Of a DNA stretch of 64,000 nt, positions 35,401 to 49,596 are shown piece by piece. The stretch is from Rhexocercosporidium sp. MPI-PUGE-AT-0058 (Eukaryota; Ascomycota; Leotiomycetes; Helotiales), in NCBI GenBank assembly GCA_020746875.1, contig JAGTJL010000015.1, positions 1,674,001-1,738,000 on the forward strand, given 5' to 3'. Every line of letters starts with the position of its first letter. The first letter of the stretch is position 1. The notes under the pieces were generated by a model. That model saw nothing but the letters and a program-made list of their open reading frames with translations. It was not told the DNA's origin and did not search any database. Both the position numbers and the translations under genes were made by a program.

Positions 35401-38400
35401 CTTTTAAAAAAAGGCTTCTTTAAGTAAGATAACGTATTTCGATAAAAAGAATTAATTCTTTATCGTAAACTATATAAAAAGGGGTATAGTCTATAAGTTT
35501 ATAAACTATAATACGGTTAATAAACAGAACTGCTAATAAATTACTTATTTAGTCTTTTCTTATTTTAAATAAAGTATTTTTAACAAAGCTATGTCTTCGC
35601 TCGATTATATTATTAGCTTTTACATTATAAGCCGATATTTAAATTCATTGAATTTCTACTTTATTTAATAAATGAACGACTTCGCCTATATTCTCTATGC
35701 CTTTATTAATTATTAGCTTTTAAAATAGCTTATGTTAATAAATAATATTTTATTAAATGAAATTAATAATGCTTTTAGCTTCTTTTAAAGTAAGCGCCTT
35801 AGCTTCGACTCAACCGCTTATATTATCTTAAGCGATAACGAAATACTTTTTTTCATTTTATATTAATATAAAAGTAATATTTAGCGCTTATTTTTTTATA
35901 AGTCCGTTTAAAGTAATTAAAATTATAAATTCTTTTTGTCGCTTAATATTATATAATATACACTTATTGTATATTTTAACGAATTCCGCGGAGTCTTTAA
36001 AACAACTCTTTTAAAAATAGCGCTAGAAAATGCGGTAATATATACTTTCCTTTCTTTTATAGCCGGAGTTATTATAATAGTTTTATAAAATATATACCTT
36101 ATCTTTATCGGTGTCGATAACGAGTTTAATAAGTATGCCTTTTAATAAAAGTCTTTAAATACGTTAATTATAAACTTTATATAATAATACTTCTTTTTTA
36201 AATATATAAAAGGCTTTTAAGTTTATATTTTTCGAAGTCTTAAGTATAATTAAATAAATAATTATCTTTTAATAATATTTTTTATAATATTTTAAAGATA
36301 TTAATAAGTTTACTTTGCTTTCTTAGTTTATACTTAAGTCGCTATTAAGTATTATTTAATCGTTCGACTTATTTTATAATTTTTAGACTTTTCGCTTTAT
36401 ATTAATGAGAATATCGCGTCTTTAAGTTAATTTAAGGTTATTGAAAGTCTCTAGCTCTTTTATTAAGTCTTTTATACTTTTCGCTTCTACCGAGCAAATT
36501 TTAATTACATTAAGCTTAGCTAAGATTTAATCTTTATTATTATTATTTTCGGTATCTTCCTTAGTATTCTTAAGGTATTTAAGTCTCTTTAAGAAAGCAT
36601 TTACTATTATATACGTAATACTTTTAATATAGCGCACTTCGAAGTCGAAAAGCCTAATTTAAGCGAGCTAGTAAGTAAATATTATATTAAAGTAATCGTA
36701 AGCAGCTCCTTTAAGTTAAGTAATAAGAGTATTTACGTTAGTTTTTATAATAAAATAGACTTTTATAAGCTAGATTTTGAACTTCTTAAGGATTAAAAGT
36801 ATACCTTTATATTCTCTTTTTATAGCGTCGTAGTCTTATTTTACTTTTATTTAAAAGCCGCTTTTATACCTCGCTAGTCTAAGCTTATTATTTTTCGGGT
36901 CACGTTAATTAAGGAAATTACTTTATCCGACTTTATTAAAGTCTATAAAAACGACGATTTTGTTAACGCCCTTAAAGTAATTAATCTTATAAAATATTAA
37001 AAAGAAGCACAAGGTATTTTAAAAGGTTTTTATTACTTAATTATAAGTTGCGGGGTTTTATATAAATTTAATTCCTTTTTTAATAAAGTCGTATAACGGC
37101 TCGGCTAATAAATAAAAGTTTTTAATTTAAATGCGAAAATAAGTAATTAAATTTAAAAATCTTTTAACTTTTATAACGTTTTTAGATTCTTTTTATTTTT
37201 ATATTTTAATTGAATGTATAACTAAAGGTTTTCTTTTTTATAAATTATATATATAGCCGACGACGTTTATATTATTACGACAGAACTGCGATTTAAGGCC
37301 TATAGTAACTCTAGCGCGCTTAAGGCGTTTTAGCGTCTTATTAAAGTTGAAAAGGTATTTAAGGACGAATTAACGAATTCTAAGCCGTGCTTCCTTCCGA
37401 TTATAATTTATATATAATCTTTTTACGTTAACGTCGTTTAAAAACGACATTATAATAAAAAGCATAATATTTTTTAGTATTTTATTAATTATTTTTATAA
37501 ATTAAGTAATAGAGTTTATAACTCCTTAAAGTAGCGTCGTATTTCGGACTAATTTAATATTAAATATAAAAAAAGCTATTATATTTCGGCTATTTTAATA
37601 TAATACTTATTAATTATAACTTAAGTATAAGTCTATTAAGCTCGCGATATGGCATTTTATAAATTCCTTTAAAAATTCGTTAATAAAAAGAAGTAAGTTA
37701 ACGTTTCTTAAAGTAATTGCGTTAAATATAATTATTAAATTAATTAAGTAATACTTTTTTAATTCCTTTTTTTTAATTAAAAACTAAGCGTTGCGATATA
37801 ACCCCTTAAAGAGTTCGAGAACCCTACGGCTAAGTCTGTCTTTTATTATCTTTTTAACTTCGGGAGCTAACGCTTTAAGAAATGGAAAGTATAATATTTA
37901 TTAAGCTTTATAGTTTATTATTTTAATAATTATAAGTAATAAAATATTCTTATAGAATTTCTTATATTTAATTTAATTAAATATAATAATAATTTCTTAA
38001 TTTAATATTATTTCGTTAAAGAAGGCTTTCTTTTTTAATTATAATATATCTTTAATATTTAAAGTAATAAGTCGCTTTTCCGTAATCTTAAATCTATAAA
38101 GAAAGCCGGTAAAATAAAAGAGTAAGATATTTTAATATTTTTTAACTTATTCTTAAGAAAAGTCCCTTTTTTTAAAGGCTTTATATTAGTTTTTACGGCC
38201 GTTAAGTACATTTCTTATTTTATTTATTCAATTTATAAGCTTAATCTTTTTATTTTTTATTTTATATATAATATAAACCCGCGAAACTTATTTATGTTTT
38301 TTAAATAAGAATATTATTAATAAAGTATTATAATTTATAATAAATTAAAAAGTAAGTTTAATTTTCTTAATTAATACGGTATTAAACACGCGTTCTTTAT

Positions 38401-41400
38401 CAAAAGGAGCTTTAATAAAGTCTTTATAAAAAGGGTAATCGTAAAGGTCCGTCTTTAAAATTATGAATTCTCGCTTTATATATTTAATAGAAATATATAA
38501 GACGTCTTTAAAAGAAGAATTACTTTTATTATTAGAAGTTTTTTTATCCTTTTTATAAAAAAGCTTATTCTCGAGCTTAAAGGAAGTATTCTTTAAAAAG
38601 TATTCGACGGTATTAACTATAAAGCTTTAGTTATAGTTAGTTATTCGTTTCTTAAGTCAGTTTCGGACTCCAAGTAGTTTAATTCCGGATTTAATAATAT
38701 TTTATTAGTTTAGCTTTTAAACTTTATAGTTTTAATACTTTTAGCGTACTTTATAAATTTAATTACTTTAATAATAATAACTAGTCGTGTAATCTTATTT
38801 TATAAGTTAGCGTAAACTAGACCGCCTTTTATATTAAATAAGTATTTAAATAAAACGCGTATAATTTAAAAGAATAGAAATTTAAAAATAATTTTAATAC
38901 TTAAGATATTTATAATATAAAACTTAATAAAAATAATATAATCTTTTATTATAACCGAGACGTTGTTTATATATTTTAGAAATCGCGATTTTACGTTTAT
39001 AATACTTTTTAAGGCTATAAAATCACTTTTTATAATAAAGACTTTTAATTAAATAATAATATTATAAAATATATAATTGACTTTTACGCCGAAATTAAGA
39101 GTAGCTTAAATATTACTAAGTCTTGTCCTCTTAAGTATAGTAATCACACACTTCGGTGTTAAAGAGTATTACTTATAACTTAGTCCTTAAAGTATATTAA
39201 TTAAATAAACTTTAGCGGTTAATAATAAGTCGACTTTAAGTTTTTCTTTTAAAACTATTACTTTTTAAAACGTTATTAAAATAATAATTAAGATTATAAG
39301 CATTAAGTTAAAGAAAAGAATTAGGCTTAATAATAATTAAAAAGTTAATTATTAAATTAATATTTTTTATATTAAAAAGACTTAATACTTTTATTTCTTT
39401 TATTAAATTTAAAGCTTATACGTAAGTTTAGCTTAAGATACGATAAAATAAGTAATAACTCGTTATTCTTATTTAAAGAAAATACGTTTAAGCTATCGCA
39501 AAGCTTATAATCCTCTTAATATAGAATCCGAAGTATTAGCCCGAAGTAATAAAAGGCGTTAAATATAATATTATTCCCTTTTTAATTACAGTCCTAAAGA
39601 GCCTTTATATACTTTATAATCTTAATAATAATAATAGTAATTTAGTCTTAAATCTCTTAATTAATAGTCTTCGGTCGACTTGTCCTTAATAAGTCGATTA
39701 AAATAAAGATTTCTCTTAAGGTTAAGTTTTTAAAGAGCTCTTTTTAAATAAAAAACTTATTTAGCGTATTATTTAATATATAATTATTCCGCGATAGCGC
39801 CTAGTATACGCGAGGTCGGCCTGAAGTCGTCTTAACGGTAATAAGTAAGTTACTTTTAGCGCGTTTTTAAATAATCTTTATAAAAGGTAGTTTAATAGTA
39901 GTCGGTCCTCTTTAACTTACGGCTAAAATAACTTCTTTTAATTTCTTAAAAATAATAATATTATTATTATTTCTTATAATAATCCGAGTGGGTTTTACCT
40001 TAAGTACTTTAATTAAAAGGTTTACGTTTATAAGCTCTTAAAATCTAACGGCATTTTTAACTTCTTTATAAACCTTTAGTCTTCCGTAATTATTTTAAGC
40101 TTTAAGACGTTTTTAAAGTAAGGTTCCGGTTATATATAATTTAACTCTTATTATTACTCTAAAAGCAGCGGCATTTTATTATTTTGTTTTTATAAGTGCT
40201 ATTTTAAAACTATTATTTATTCCTTTTAAATTAAAAATAATAAGTACGTTTTAAACGTTAGTTAGTCTTATTATATTAAAGAGTCGGATAGCGAGGATAT
40301 TTAAATAGTCTTAAGGCTTTTAATTTATTTTTAATATTAGTTTTTTTAAGGCTGACTTTAATATAATATTTTATTAAGTTAAAAGGGCTTTTTGAGCGTC
40401 TTAAAGCTTGTTTTAAATTACTTTTTTTTTTGCTTTAAGTTTAAGTCTTTTTTTATATTAATTATTTATAAAATAAAGACTTTTCTCTTTAGTTTGTCTT
40501 AAGGAAATTAAACCGCTTGAGCTTTTATTCCTTCCTTTTAAGGGCTTATATAAATGTAATTATTTTTATTTTTATAAATAATTCTTAAATTAAGCCACTT
40601 TTTGAATTTATAATATTAATTTTAATATTTATGAAATCCTTAAGGTCTAGCACCTGAAATCGACTTATTAAAGTAAAAAAGGCATTCAGTACTTGTATCG
40701 TCTTTTATATTAAAACGTTAATTATATTTAAAGCTTGCTTTAGAATCTTAATAAAATACCTTAGCTTTTTTAAGGTATGCGATTAACTCGTAAGTAAATA
40801 AAGCCTTAATTTTAGCTATTAACTTTAGATTTTTTCTTTTCTTTATAATAACGTATAAAATACGTAAGTTGTTTAATTCTTCTGTAATTATATTAATATC
40901 CTGTTTTATAATCTAATTAACATCGCGAGTTAGCCTTTTAATAATAAAAATAACTTTTTTTTAAATATGCCTTTTTTAATTTAATTTAAAATAAAGCACC
41001 GAACTCTTCTTAAAGACGTCGTTAATCTCTTAAGTTAAAGAATTATTCTTATACTTTATAAGCTTAAGGCGAGCTATAAGGTTAAGCCCTTCGAACTGTG
41101 CTATTAAAGAGGGAGTTTTATTATTACTTAACTCGAGTCGAAGACGGTCGGCCTAAGTAATTCGTATAAATAATACTTTCTTTTTAATTAACGTATTAAT
41201 TTCCCGCTCGACTTAAAGTAAGCCTTTTATTTTAATATATATTTTATTAAAAGATTATATATTTTTCGTATTAAAAGTATTATTATTCTTTATAAAAGTT
41301 CCGGCCTTTCGCCTTAAGTACTTAGGCAAAGCCGTTAAAAATTTTATAATTATTTATTGTTTTATAATAATTTTCTTTTATATATAAACTCGATTAACTT

Positions 41401-42100
41401 TTTTAAAAGCTTAAAAGAATTATTAAGATTAAGATTTAAAAATATCTTTTATAATATATTTAAAGTTATTAAATATCCTTTTTAAATTTTAAAAAATATA
41501 ATAATATTACTTAAAGTTAAACGTTTAATATTCTTTTATAATTTCTTTAATTAATTCTTAATAAGTATTATTAAAGAAGTCGGGGAGCTATTCGATGTTT
41601 TGGCTTACTTTAAGGGTGTAATAGTCTACGACGTATTATTTTTTTTTAGCGTTATTTATAATGCTTCGAGCCGTAAAGAGCTACTTTAAGGTCTTAAAAA
41701 ACTTAATAATATTATTCCCGTTAAAGTATAAGTAGCTAAAGGTACTTAAGATTGGCATGACTTAAGCTATTACAAAATGAAGAGGTCTTTTAATAGAATT
41801 CGTAATAAATCGTGCGGCTTAAGATATAAACTATTAAGACGTTATATTATTAAAGGTAAGTTTATAATAATAACTGTTTAAAGCCTTATTTATTTTATAT
41901 AATATAGAGGTTTTAATAAGTTTATATTGTCCTGGCGTAAGTCGTGTTAATTAAAAAGTTTAAGCAGAAGTGGCTTAAGCCTAAAGCGGTGTTATATAGC
42001 TTATATTGGCGGGGTTAAGTCCCCCTTGCTTTAGAGGTAAATATAATATAAATTAAGGGTGTATAGGCTGAGTGAGTGTTATATAAGCCGGTAAAGCTTG
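35400..42100 (-). pseudogene. Gypsy gag-pol of nested element, RIP-inactivated
   Basis: Integrase core near 35860-35440 reads KKYFVIA, VEAKALTLKEAKSI, KGIENIGEVVHLL, ISAYNVKANNIIERRHSF. RNase H near 36930-36600 reads YDAIKREYKGILLILKKFK, then IRLFDFEVRYIKS, then a decayed ADALSR-like block. RT lies to the right of this; gag is presumed at 40-42 kb and not resolved. No intact frame remains. Confidence 0.8.
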
Positions 42101-43357
42101 AGGGGCGGCCTAAGCTTTTATATTAGAGCTTTGTAAATGGCTACTGCCTTAATTATAATTAAATATGTCTTGTCGTAAGTTATTACCGCCACTTTTATTT
42201 CTCTTCTTTTTCTTATTTATAATTAAAGTATTATCTATAAGTGTTCTCGGTAGTTATAATAAGATAAAGTTAATAATTCCAGCGATATTAGGCTTTATTA
42301 AAGGCCTAGTAAGCATAAAGGTAAAAGAGTTTACAGAGCCTATAGAGCCTGTCTTAATAGTAGAGTAGTCTATAGTCGGGGTCGTAAAGCTTTCTCGAGT
42401 TGTAAAGAAGTTATTAATAAGTCGTTTAAGCTCCTTGCTTTTTAAGTTGCCGTTAAAGGCGTTGTTTTTAATATCGTTTTTAAATATAATTAATTTTTTT
42501 TAAAGAGTAGATACGCTTAATATTATTAATAAAAAAGTAAAAAATATAATATATTATATTAAAAAAAGAAGAATATATAATCTCGAGAAAATAAAGGAAA
42601 TATATAAGTAAAATATTAAGTTAAAAAGCTTATAGCTTTAAGCTCCTCTTAAAGTAATAAAGCCTAAAAGACGCCGAAGTCTAAGCTTCTTATTTTTATA
42701 ATAAACGAATATATAAACTTAAATAATATAAATAAATCTTGTTAAATATTAAAGCTTTATTATTATTAAAGTTAATTTCGGCGTAAAATAACTTAAGATT
42801 AAAACTAATTAAAAAGGCATAAAGTAAAACTTTATATACTTTTTTATTAAGCTTTATCTCGCTAGCCTAAAGTAGGCCCTTAATAGAAAAAGAAGAAGAA
42901 AAAAATAATAAATACGCTTATTAAAAGTGTAGTTAACGTTAAAATTTACCGAATTTATTTTAAATAATTTACTTTTTGTTTTTTAAAATATTAAATATAT
43001 TTTAATATTAATTAAGGCGCTTTTTAATAGTGTAATCCGGCTATTTTCGGTCCGACCTTTTTTAGTATCGATGCTTTACGTGTTAGAACTAGTATTTTCA
43101 GTAGTTTAAGTATTCTTATATTAAAGGTAAGTGGTTTCCCTTTAGACTTCTTATGTTTCTTATTATATTATAAGAGACTGTCGAGGTGCCGTATTTAATT
43201 TTACTTTAAGGGCTAGGAGATCTCTAAGTGAATAAGTCTATACTAGTTTGAACATTTGTCGGTTTCGGTCCTTATAATTAATATAAGAGGCTTTTAGGCT
43301 TTTTTACGTATCTTATTTTAGCTTTTCTATTTATTTCTTACGTCGGTTATTAAAATA

Positions 43358-43643
43358 TATAAAAGAGAAAACATTAAGTATATAATAAAAAGGTAATAAA
43401 GTAAGTATTAAAAGATAAACGTAAGAAATTAAATACTCATTTAATAAATATTAAAAATATTACATATTTAAGGAGTATAATTTATTAAGGGAGGGAAAAG
43501 GTATAATTTAAATAAAAAGGAAAAGTTATAATAATAAAAATCGTTATTATCTTTAAAGGATGTTACCTTAGAGGCTATCTTAAATACAATAAGATGTAGC
43601 TCAATCACGTGACAAATGGGCCTCTGAGGTCAACCCCACCACA
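43358..43643 (-). repeat. 5' LTR of nested Gypsy element
   Basis: 286 bp partner of 31066-31346. Its right end keeps CpA (CCCCACCACA) where the left copy is RIP-converted. Confidence 0.88.
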
Positions 43644-43647
43644 TTAT

Positions 43648-46600
43648 TTCTACGGGCTTTTTGTCGAGAATAACTATAGTTTGCCACGTATCGGGCTATA
43701 TCCGTAGTAAGGCCGTTCTAATAGTATTTACGACTAAGTAATACCTTTATCTTTTCGATTCTTACGTGTGCTACCGAAGGTTATAAGTATACGTGGCGAA
43801 TAAGTGTCGTGCGAAGCTCCGGCGGCTTTAAGGGCACTTTTAAGCGTCTTTAAAAAAGTAGCTTATTATTTATTAACTTATAATTTAATAATTACTCTCT
43901 GGCTTTTTGTCGAAGAGGCTTTAGCGAAAGGGACGACTTATTAATTAAAAGCACTTAATTAATAATATTATATTTTATAATATTATAAGTTATTATAAAG
44001 TTAAAATTAAGCTCTTCCGGCGTAAGAGTTTCTAGGTCGACTAACACTTTTATATTAAACTCAGGTTTTAGCTTTAACTCGTTACGAGGCTTAGCATTAT
44101 AGTTTAGGATTATAGCCTTTATAAGTATTAAAGGTATTGTCTTTACGACTTCGATATAGGCGTTTATAAAATCGACGGTAAAGAGTTAGAGGTCGCTAGC
44201 GACTCGTGAGTCGATTTTATTAATTAAAATTAACTATTAATTATAAATAGCCCGCTTTTATACCTTTATAATCGTGAAGTCCTAATCCCGTTAAGACAGG
44301 GTATCGGCTAACGTATTAGTCGTCTTATTACGATATATAATTATAAAATAGAATTCCGTAAAGAACTCGGCTTAACGTATTTACCTAGCCGTAAGATCCT
44401 TAATAATTATAAAGTACTTTAAGACTCGGTAATCCGTATATATATATACGTTCTTTTAAATACTTAATAATTTTAAACGGTATTACTTAAACGACCGAAA
44501 AATTACTAGTATTTTTTTATTGTAAATTAAGTAATTAAGCTCGGGATTTATTATAGTCTTAAAAAAGTAACTTATAAAGTAAAAAAATACCGTTTTCTTA
44601 AAGTTAAGATAATACGTTAATAACGACTTTATTAAAAGAGTCGGTTTTCAGCCGTATTTAATTTATTAAATTATAATAATAAAGGACTAATATAAATTAA
44701 AAGGCTTTTCGGAGAGTTTCTTATGCGTTTTTATAAGCGTTGTCGAAGTTAAAGGGCACGTCCTTCCCAATAAATATTATAAGGAGTCGAGCGATGCGAC
44801 TGTAATCCTTAATAAACCGGCGGTAAAAATTATAAAACCTAAAGTAACTTTATATGTCACGTACGTTACCGGCGTATTTCTAGTCCTTAATTACGCTAAC
44901 CTTTTTTAAGTTTACTTTTATATTATTAATATTAATAATAAAACCTAAGAACTTTATCTTTTATACGCTAAACTCGGACTTCTTAATGTTAGCTTATAAT
45001 CCGTGCGCTTATAATATTACTATTATTTTCTTAATATAAACCTCGTACTCCTTAAGGGTTAATAAGTATATAAAGATATTATTTATATAAGCCGCGTAAA
45101 AGTCGTTTAAGTACTTTATTAAAATATTATTAATAAATCGCCAAAAAGTCGCCGAGCTATTCGTAAGGCTAAAAGAAAGGACTTTATATTTATATATATT
45201 ATACCGAGTGCGAAAGGTCATATAATCTTCGCTTTCGGAAGACATACGAATGCGGTAAAAGGCTTATTAAATATTAAGCTTTATAAAGACTTTTATTTTA
45301 TAAATATAAGCTATTATCTCATCGATTAAAGGAATTAAGTACGGATCCTTTTTTAATAAGGCATTCAGCTTCCGGTAGTCGATATAAAGCCGGAGACTGC
45401 CGTCGGCTTTCTTAATAAAGAGAATAAAGGCTATATATAATGCGCTAAAGGGCTTAATAAAACCTTTATATAAGTTATTAATAATATATTGCTTAGTCTT
45501 TAATAGCTATTCTTTAGTTATATGCCGGAGAAGTTTAAAGAATAAGTCGTTTTCTTTAATAAGCTCGATTTAATAGTTTACGCTTTAGTAATACGCTAGT
45601 AATTTATTAGAGGCTCGCCGGGAGAAAAAAGGAATATACTCTTAATACTCTACCGAGAGCTTTTTACTTATTAACTTATTATCTTACGCGTACTTAACCT
45701 TTAAGGCTTTTTCTAAAGTTAAGTCTTTATTTATTAATGCGAGCTTAACATTTAATTAATTTAAGGCCACTCGCCGGCGGCGAGTTAACTCTTAGTCGAT
45801 TTCATATATTAATACTATAAAGGTTTTCACCTTATTCTTCCTAACTTTCTTAAGTCAAAAGTACGTCGTAAATATCGTTATTACCAATATAAGGAAGATC
45901 TCCGTAATAAGTGCCTTTAATTAAGGATTTACCGGGGGAGCTCGATAAAGGTTTCTTCCCTTAAGTAATAATCCTAGGTCACAAGATATCGAGGAGTTTA
46001 ATTAATCCTTTATAATACGTAAGCGCTTCTTAACCTCTTTAATAAAGCTCGAAGGTCGAGTCGGCGAGACGCTAGCTATAAGTCGTATAAAGACCTTAAA
46101 CTTAAGGGAATCGTCGAATGTTATAATCCTGGCTTGCCTCCGGCGATAGTTATTTAAGTTTAAGAAGGCGTCCCTTCGTTTTACATCGAGCTAGTAAGAC
46201 TTAATAATTAGTTTATTAAAACGGTTAATATTAACGAAGACTTATTAATTAAAGTACGGTTATACGAGTATATTTAACGGCTATTTTAGCCGGTTGTAAT
46301 TCTTTATATACGACTGCTTTAAGTCGTAATATTTAAAGAACTTCCGACTAATTAAGACGTCGGTATTTCTTAAGTCAGTTATTAAGAAAGGGAAGTTAAT
46401 TTGCCGGTAATCGATAGTTAAAGTAAGTAAGACAGCCGTATCGATTAGCTTGCTTTTCCTATTATTATAGTTAATTAAGACGATTAGCTAAGGGAGTATT
46501 ATAAAAGAGATATTAAATTGTTTAACAAGTCGGTATGCGAGGGAGGTTTTAATTATATTAAAAATATTTACTCCGTTATTAATATGTGTAAGTGTTTTAA

Positions 46601-48300
46601 TGAAGAAATTTTTTTTTTAATTTAATATTAATTAAAAATTGTTGTCTTTTAATAAGAGCACGAAAATTAAATGCTAAGTCGTTTTATAAGTTATAGCTTA
46701 TGCCGAGGTATAAGTCTTTGCTACGGCTTAAGAGTTTTTTAATAACTTATTAATCTTTAAGTCTTTGTTAATAATTAACTTAAAAATTAACTTATTAAGG
46801 GCTTAATTTCTTCGGCGCTTAAGGCAGTTGCTAACTTAATAGCCAGTCTTATTATAATAAAAATAAATATCGAAAGAGACGTCTTTAAGAATAAAAGGCG
46901 GTATAAGAAACTTAAGGCGGCAGAGGAATAAAGCCGGGGATAACGAGCGCGGGCGAACCTCTAGTAATAGTTTATAGGTTAATATTAAAGGTTTTTATAT
47001 TATTATAGCCGGCGTAAAAGAGGTTATACGCTAGCTTTTTTTCTTAAAAATGCCGCGCGCGTTATAATTATTAAAAGTAATGTTAGCTTAAGCTTTATAA
47101 GTCGTTATAACCTCCTTTAATATAATATTACGGGATTCTCGATCCGCAATAATTAAGAATTCGTTAAAGACTATATAATTTCCGTTTATTTTATACTTTT
47201 TTATATAAATTATACGCTTAAAGGCTAAAAAGACCTTTTTGTATTAGTCCTTAAATTAGCGAGAGCGAGCAATCTTATTAATAATAATATAAGAGGTAAA
47301 TTTAATTCGGAAGTCGTTATAAGTTATATTATTTATTAATAGCTAATTATATATTCTTTTAATAGCTTAGATTCGGTTATAATTAGAGAATCGCTAATTT
47401 AAAGCTGTTAAAACGTCGGCGGCAGTTTTAAAAGTATCGGCAAATTCGAGGTTTATATATTAAAAAATAATAGTTTTTGCTTCGTTAGCAGTATATTAAA
47501 AGTAAGCCTTAATTTATAATATCTTACTTTTAAAGTTACTTAAGTACTTTTTTATAAATAGCTTTATTTTTATTTTTTAAATATTATACTTAATATTGCT
47601 TTTATAATCGCTAAAGAAAATATAAGGATACTTAACTTTAAAGGGCTTTATAACTTAAATTAAATTATTTAGTTTTAATAGGTAATAGTCGGTGGTCGGC
47701 TAGAAGTCCGCTATAAGAGCACGTACCGATCGATCGCTTTAAGGAGGAGAGGAAGTACGAGTCTCTTAGCAGGGGTTATTAAGAATATATTAATCGAGGG
47801 CTTGCTTAACAGCGGTAGCAATAATAAAGCTAACGGAGATCTCGATTAATTAATTTACCTTTATTTATTAAGCGGGGGTAAGGCCCTTTATAATAGCAGT
47901 AAGCTCTAGCGAGGCGTTAAAGTAATTCTGAGGTTTATCTTCTAAGTCGGAATTAGGTTCTTTAAAGTTATTAAGTTCTTTTATAAGAGTCTCGACTAAA
48001 AAAATAAGAGTATTAATAAAGCTTAGCCGTAAGAGGGCGCTTCTTTTTCTAGAGCTTTGCCGACGGGGGAGAGAAGTCGAAAGTAATAGTAATATAAAGT
48101 AAAGAGGTGTTTAAAGTTATTAATTAATTTATTAATTAAATATAAGTCGAAGTCGAAGTTCGAATAGCACGCGTTAAGTTATATAAAGTAAGTTAATAGC
48201 AAGAGGTTTTCCAGCTTTCTCTAAGGCAATTTATTATTAATAGAGAGGTACTTATTTATTAAATAAGCTAAAATATTAAAGTTCGTCGTTAACTTATTAT
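43648..48300 (-). pseudogene. Gag, protease, RT and RNase H of outer Gypsy element
   Basis: The clearest stretch is RT at 45245-45009: TFRTRYNIYKYKVLSFSLTN, then SSATFWRFIN, then YINNIFIYLLTLKEYEVYIK. In the Gypsy family these are FRTRYG.YEY.VMPFGL, PATFQ.YIN and YLDDILIYS, so the catalytic Asp pair has become Asn-Asn. A retroviral-type aspartic protease region is near 46450-46200. Gag fills up to about 48300. RNase H toward 43900 is more decayed. Confidence 0.8.
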
Positions 48301-48377
48301 AAAAGTAAGAAGACGTAACGCGTAAGACTTAATAAAATATAACGCTTTATAGCGAAGGGGTTATTAGTCTTTTCTTA

Positions 48378-48780
48378 TATTACGGCTAATTAAAGGTTAA
48401 TATAATATAAAGATAATTTTGTATTTAAACTTAAAGTTACGTTTAAAATTAAAAAAAAAAGACAAAAAGAAAAAGAAAGCTCTTTATAAGAAGGAGCTTT
48501 AATATAAATATATAAAGGGTCCCCTTAGCCTTTCCTAATTAGGCCTAGCGCTATAGTTGCTATATTAAGGCAATGCTACGAGCGATGCCGAGCTCGCTCA
48601 GTTAAAATACGAGGCTTATGGAATCGTAATATAAGTAAAGCAGCCTCCACGTGACCAAAGCAGCCTTAACCAAAGCAGCTTCTACGTAACTAAAGCAGCC
48701 TTAATTAAAGTAGCCTCCACGTGACTAAAGCAGCCTTAATAGCTGTGTCGGTAATACGAGGCGCATCGGGGGTCGTAACA
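48378..48780 (-). repeat. 5' LTR of outer Gypsy element
   Basis: 403 bp partner of 29433-29800. It carries an extra 35 bp unit built from AAAGCAGCCT-type motifs (48635-48740), and ends CGTAACA before target copy TTTAC. Confidence 0.9.
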
Positions 48781-48785
48781 TTTAC

Positions 48786-49596
48786 GTATCTTTTTATTTA
48801 CTTATAAAATTTCTGTTTTTTATCTTTTGAAAAAATTATAAGAATAAGAGTCGCGTACCTTAATCATGTTACCCTTAGTCGAGTTAACACGTGATATCTG
48901 CTCTAAACTACTTGATATTCTAAGGGTACGTTATTTATAAGAAATTAATCTATAAAAGGAAAAAGTTAAGTCTTTGACTTAGCTTTAACTCGTGGTATAA
49001 AGAAAAAGTTCCGAAAAGAAAGTTAATTAATTTTTTAAGTTTATATTAAAAAGAAAGCAAAAGCAAAAGCTTTAATATTATTCGTTAAGTTATACTTAGT
49101 ATAAACTTTTTATATTAAGTTAATTTTATAATAACTGTTTATAAAAGAATTCAAAAAGTAAAATATTTATTATTCTCTTAAATAAATTAATAAAAAGTTA
49201 TAAATAATATAACGCTTATTTTATAAAAAACAATAATCATATGTAACTAACGCTTTTATATTTTACGGAAAAATATATAATTGTATAAGAAAGAAAATAA
49301 AGAAAAAAGTAAGTTATATATAAATTTTTTGGGGGAATAAAAGCTCGTTTAATTTCGGTTACTTTTTAAATAAGAAGTGAGTAGCCGAGACTGAAACTAA
49401 GGCTTTAGCAGCTTTAAACCGTCACAATAGCGAACGACTTCGGTATTGCGGCGCACTTATTATATGTAAAGAAACTAATTTATAGTTATAACTCTTAAAA
49501 GTATATTATATTTGGGGAAAAAAAACTTTTAGGAACGAGATTTAAGGAGATATAAGTATATAAAAGAAATTTTTGTAAAAGGGATATAAAACACGT
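48786..49596. other. AT-rich flank right of the Gypsy block
   Basis: RIP-like composition continues about 0.9 kb past the element end. No coding sequence or LTR recognised; either another old remnant or RIP spread. Confidence 0.45.

Larger units (their letters stand above)
31066..43643 (-). mobile_element. Nested Ty3/Gypsy element, 12.6 kb
   Basis: LTRs 31066-31346 (281 bp) and 43358-43643 (286 bp) start TGTAGAGG and end CCACCACA before RIP; a 4 bp duplication TTAT flanks it (31062-31065 and 43644-43647). Minus-strand pol includes RT (about 38100-37150), RNase H (about 36950-36560) and integrase (about 35880-35430), so it is Gypsy-ordered. It is inserted between RNase H and integrase of the outer element. 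The length is large for Gypsy because of a 3.6 kb tail between integrase and the 3' LTR. Confidence 0.88.
29433..48780 (-). mobile_element. Chromodomain-type Ty3/Gypsy element carrying a nested Gypsy element
   Basis: LTRs at 29433-29800 and 48378-48780 (TGTTACGG..CGTAACA with RIP changes) are flanked by a perfect 5 bp duplication TTTAC (29428-29432 and 48781-48785). Total span is 19348 bp; removing the insertion 31066-43643 and its short target copy leaves about 6.8 kb, a normal Gypsy size. Minus-strand order is gag, protease (about 46450-46200), RT (about 45500-44850), RNase H (about 44600-43900), integrase (31060-30300) and a chromodomain-like end. Confidence 0.92.

Noticed and set aside
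42165..42368. 67-codon plus-strand frame with hydrophobic start inside the nested Gypsy element
   Set aside because: Lies in the 5' leader/gag region of a minus-strand element; hydrophobic Leu/Phe/Ile text is expected from AT-rich sequence.
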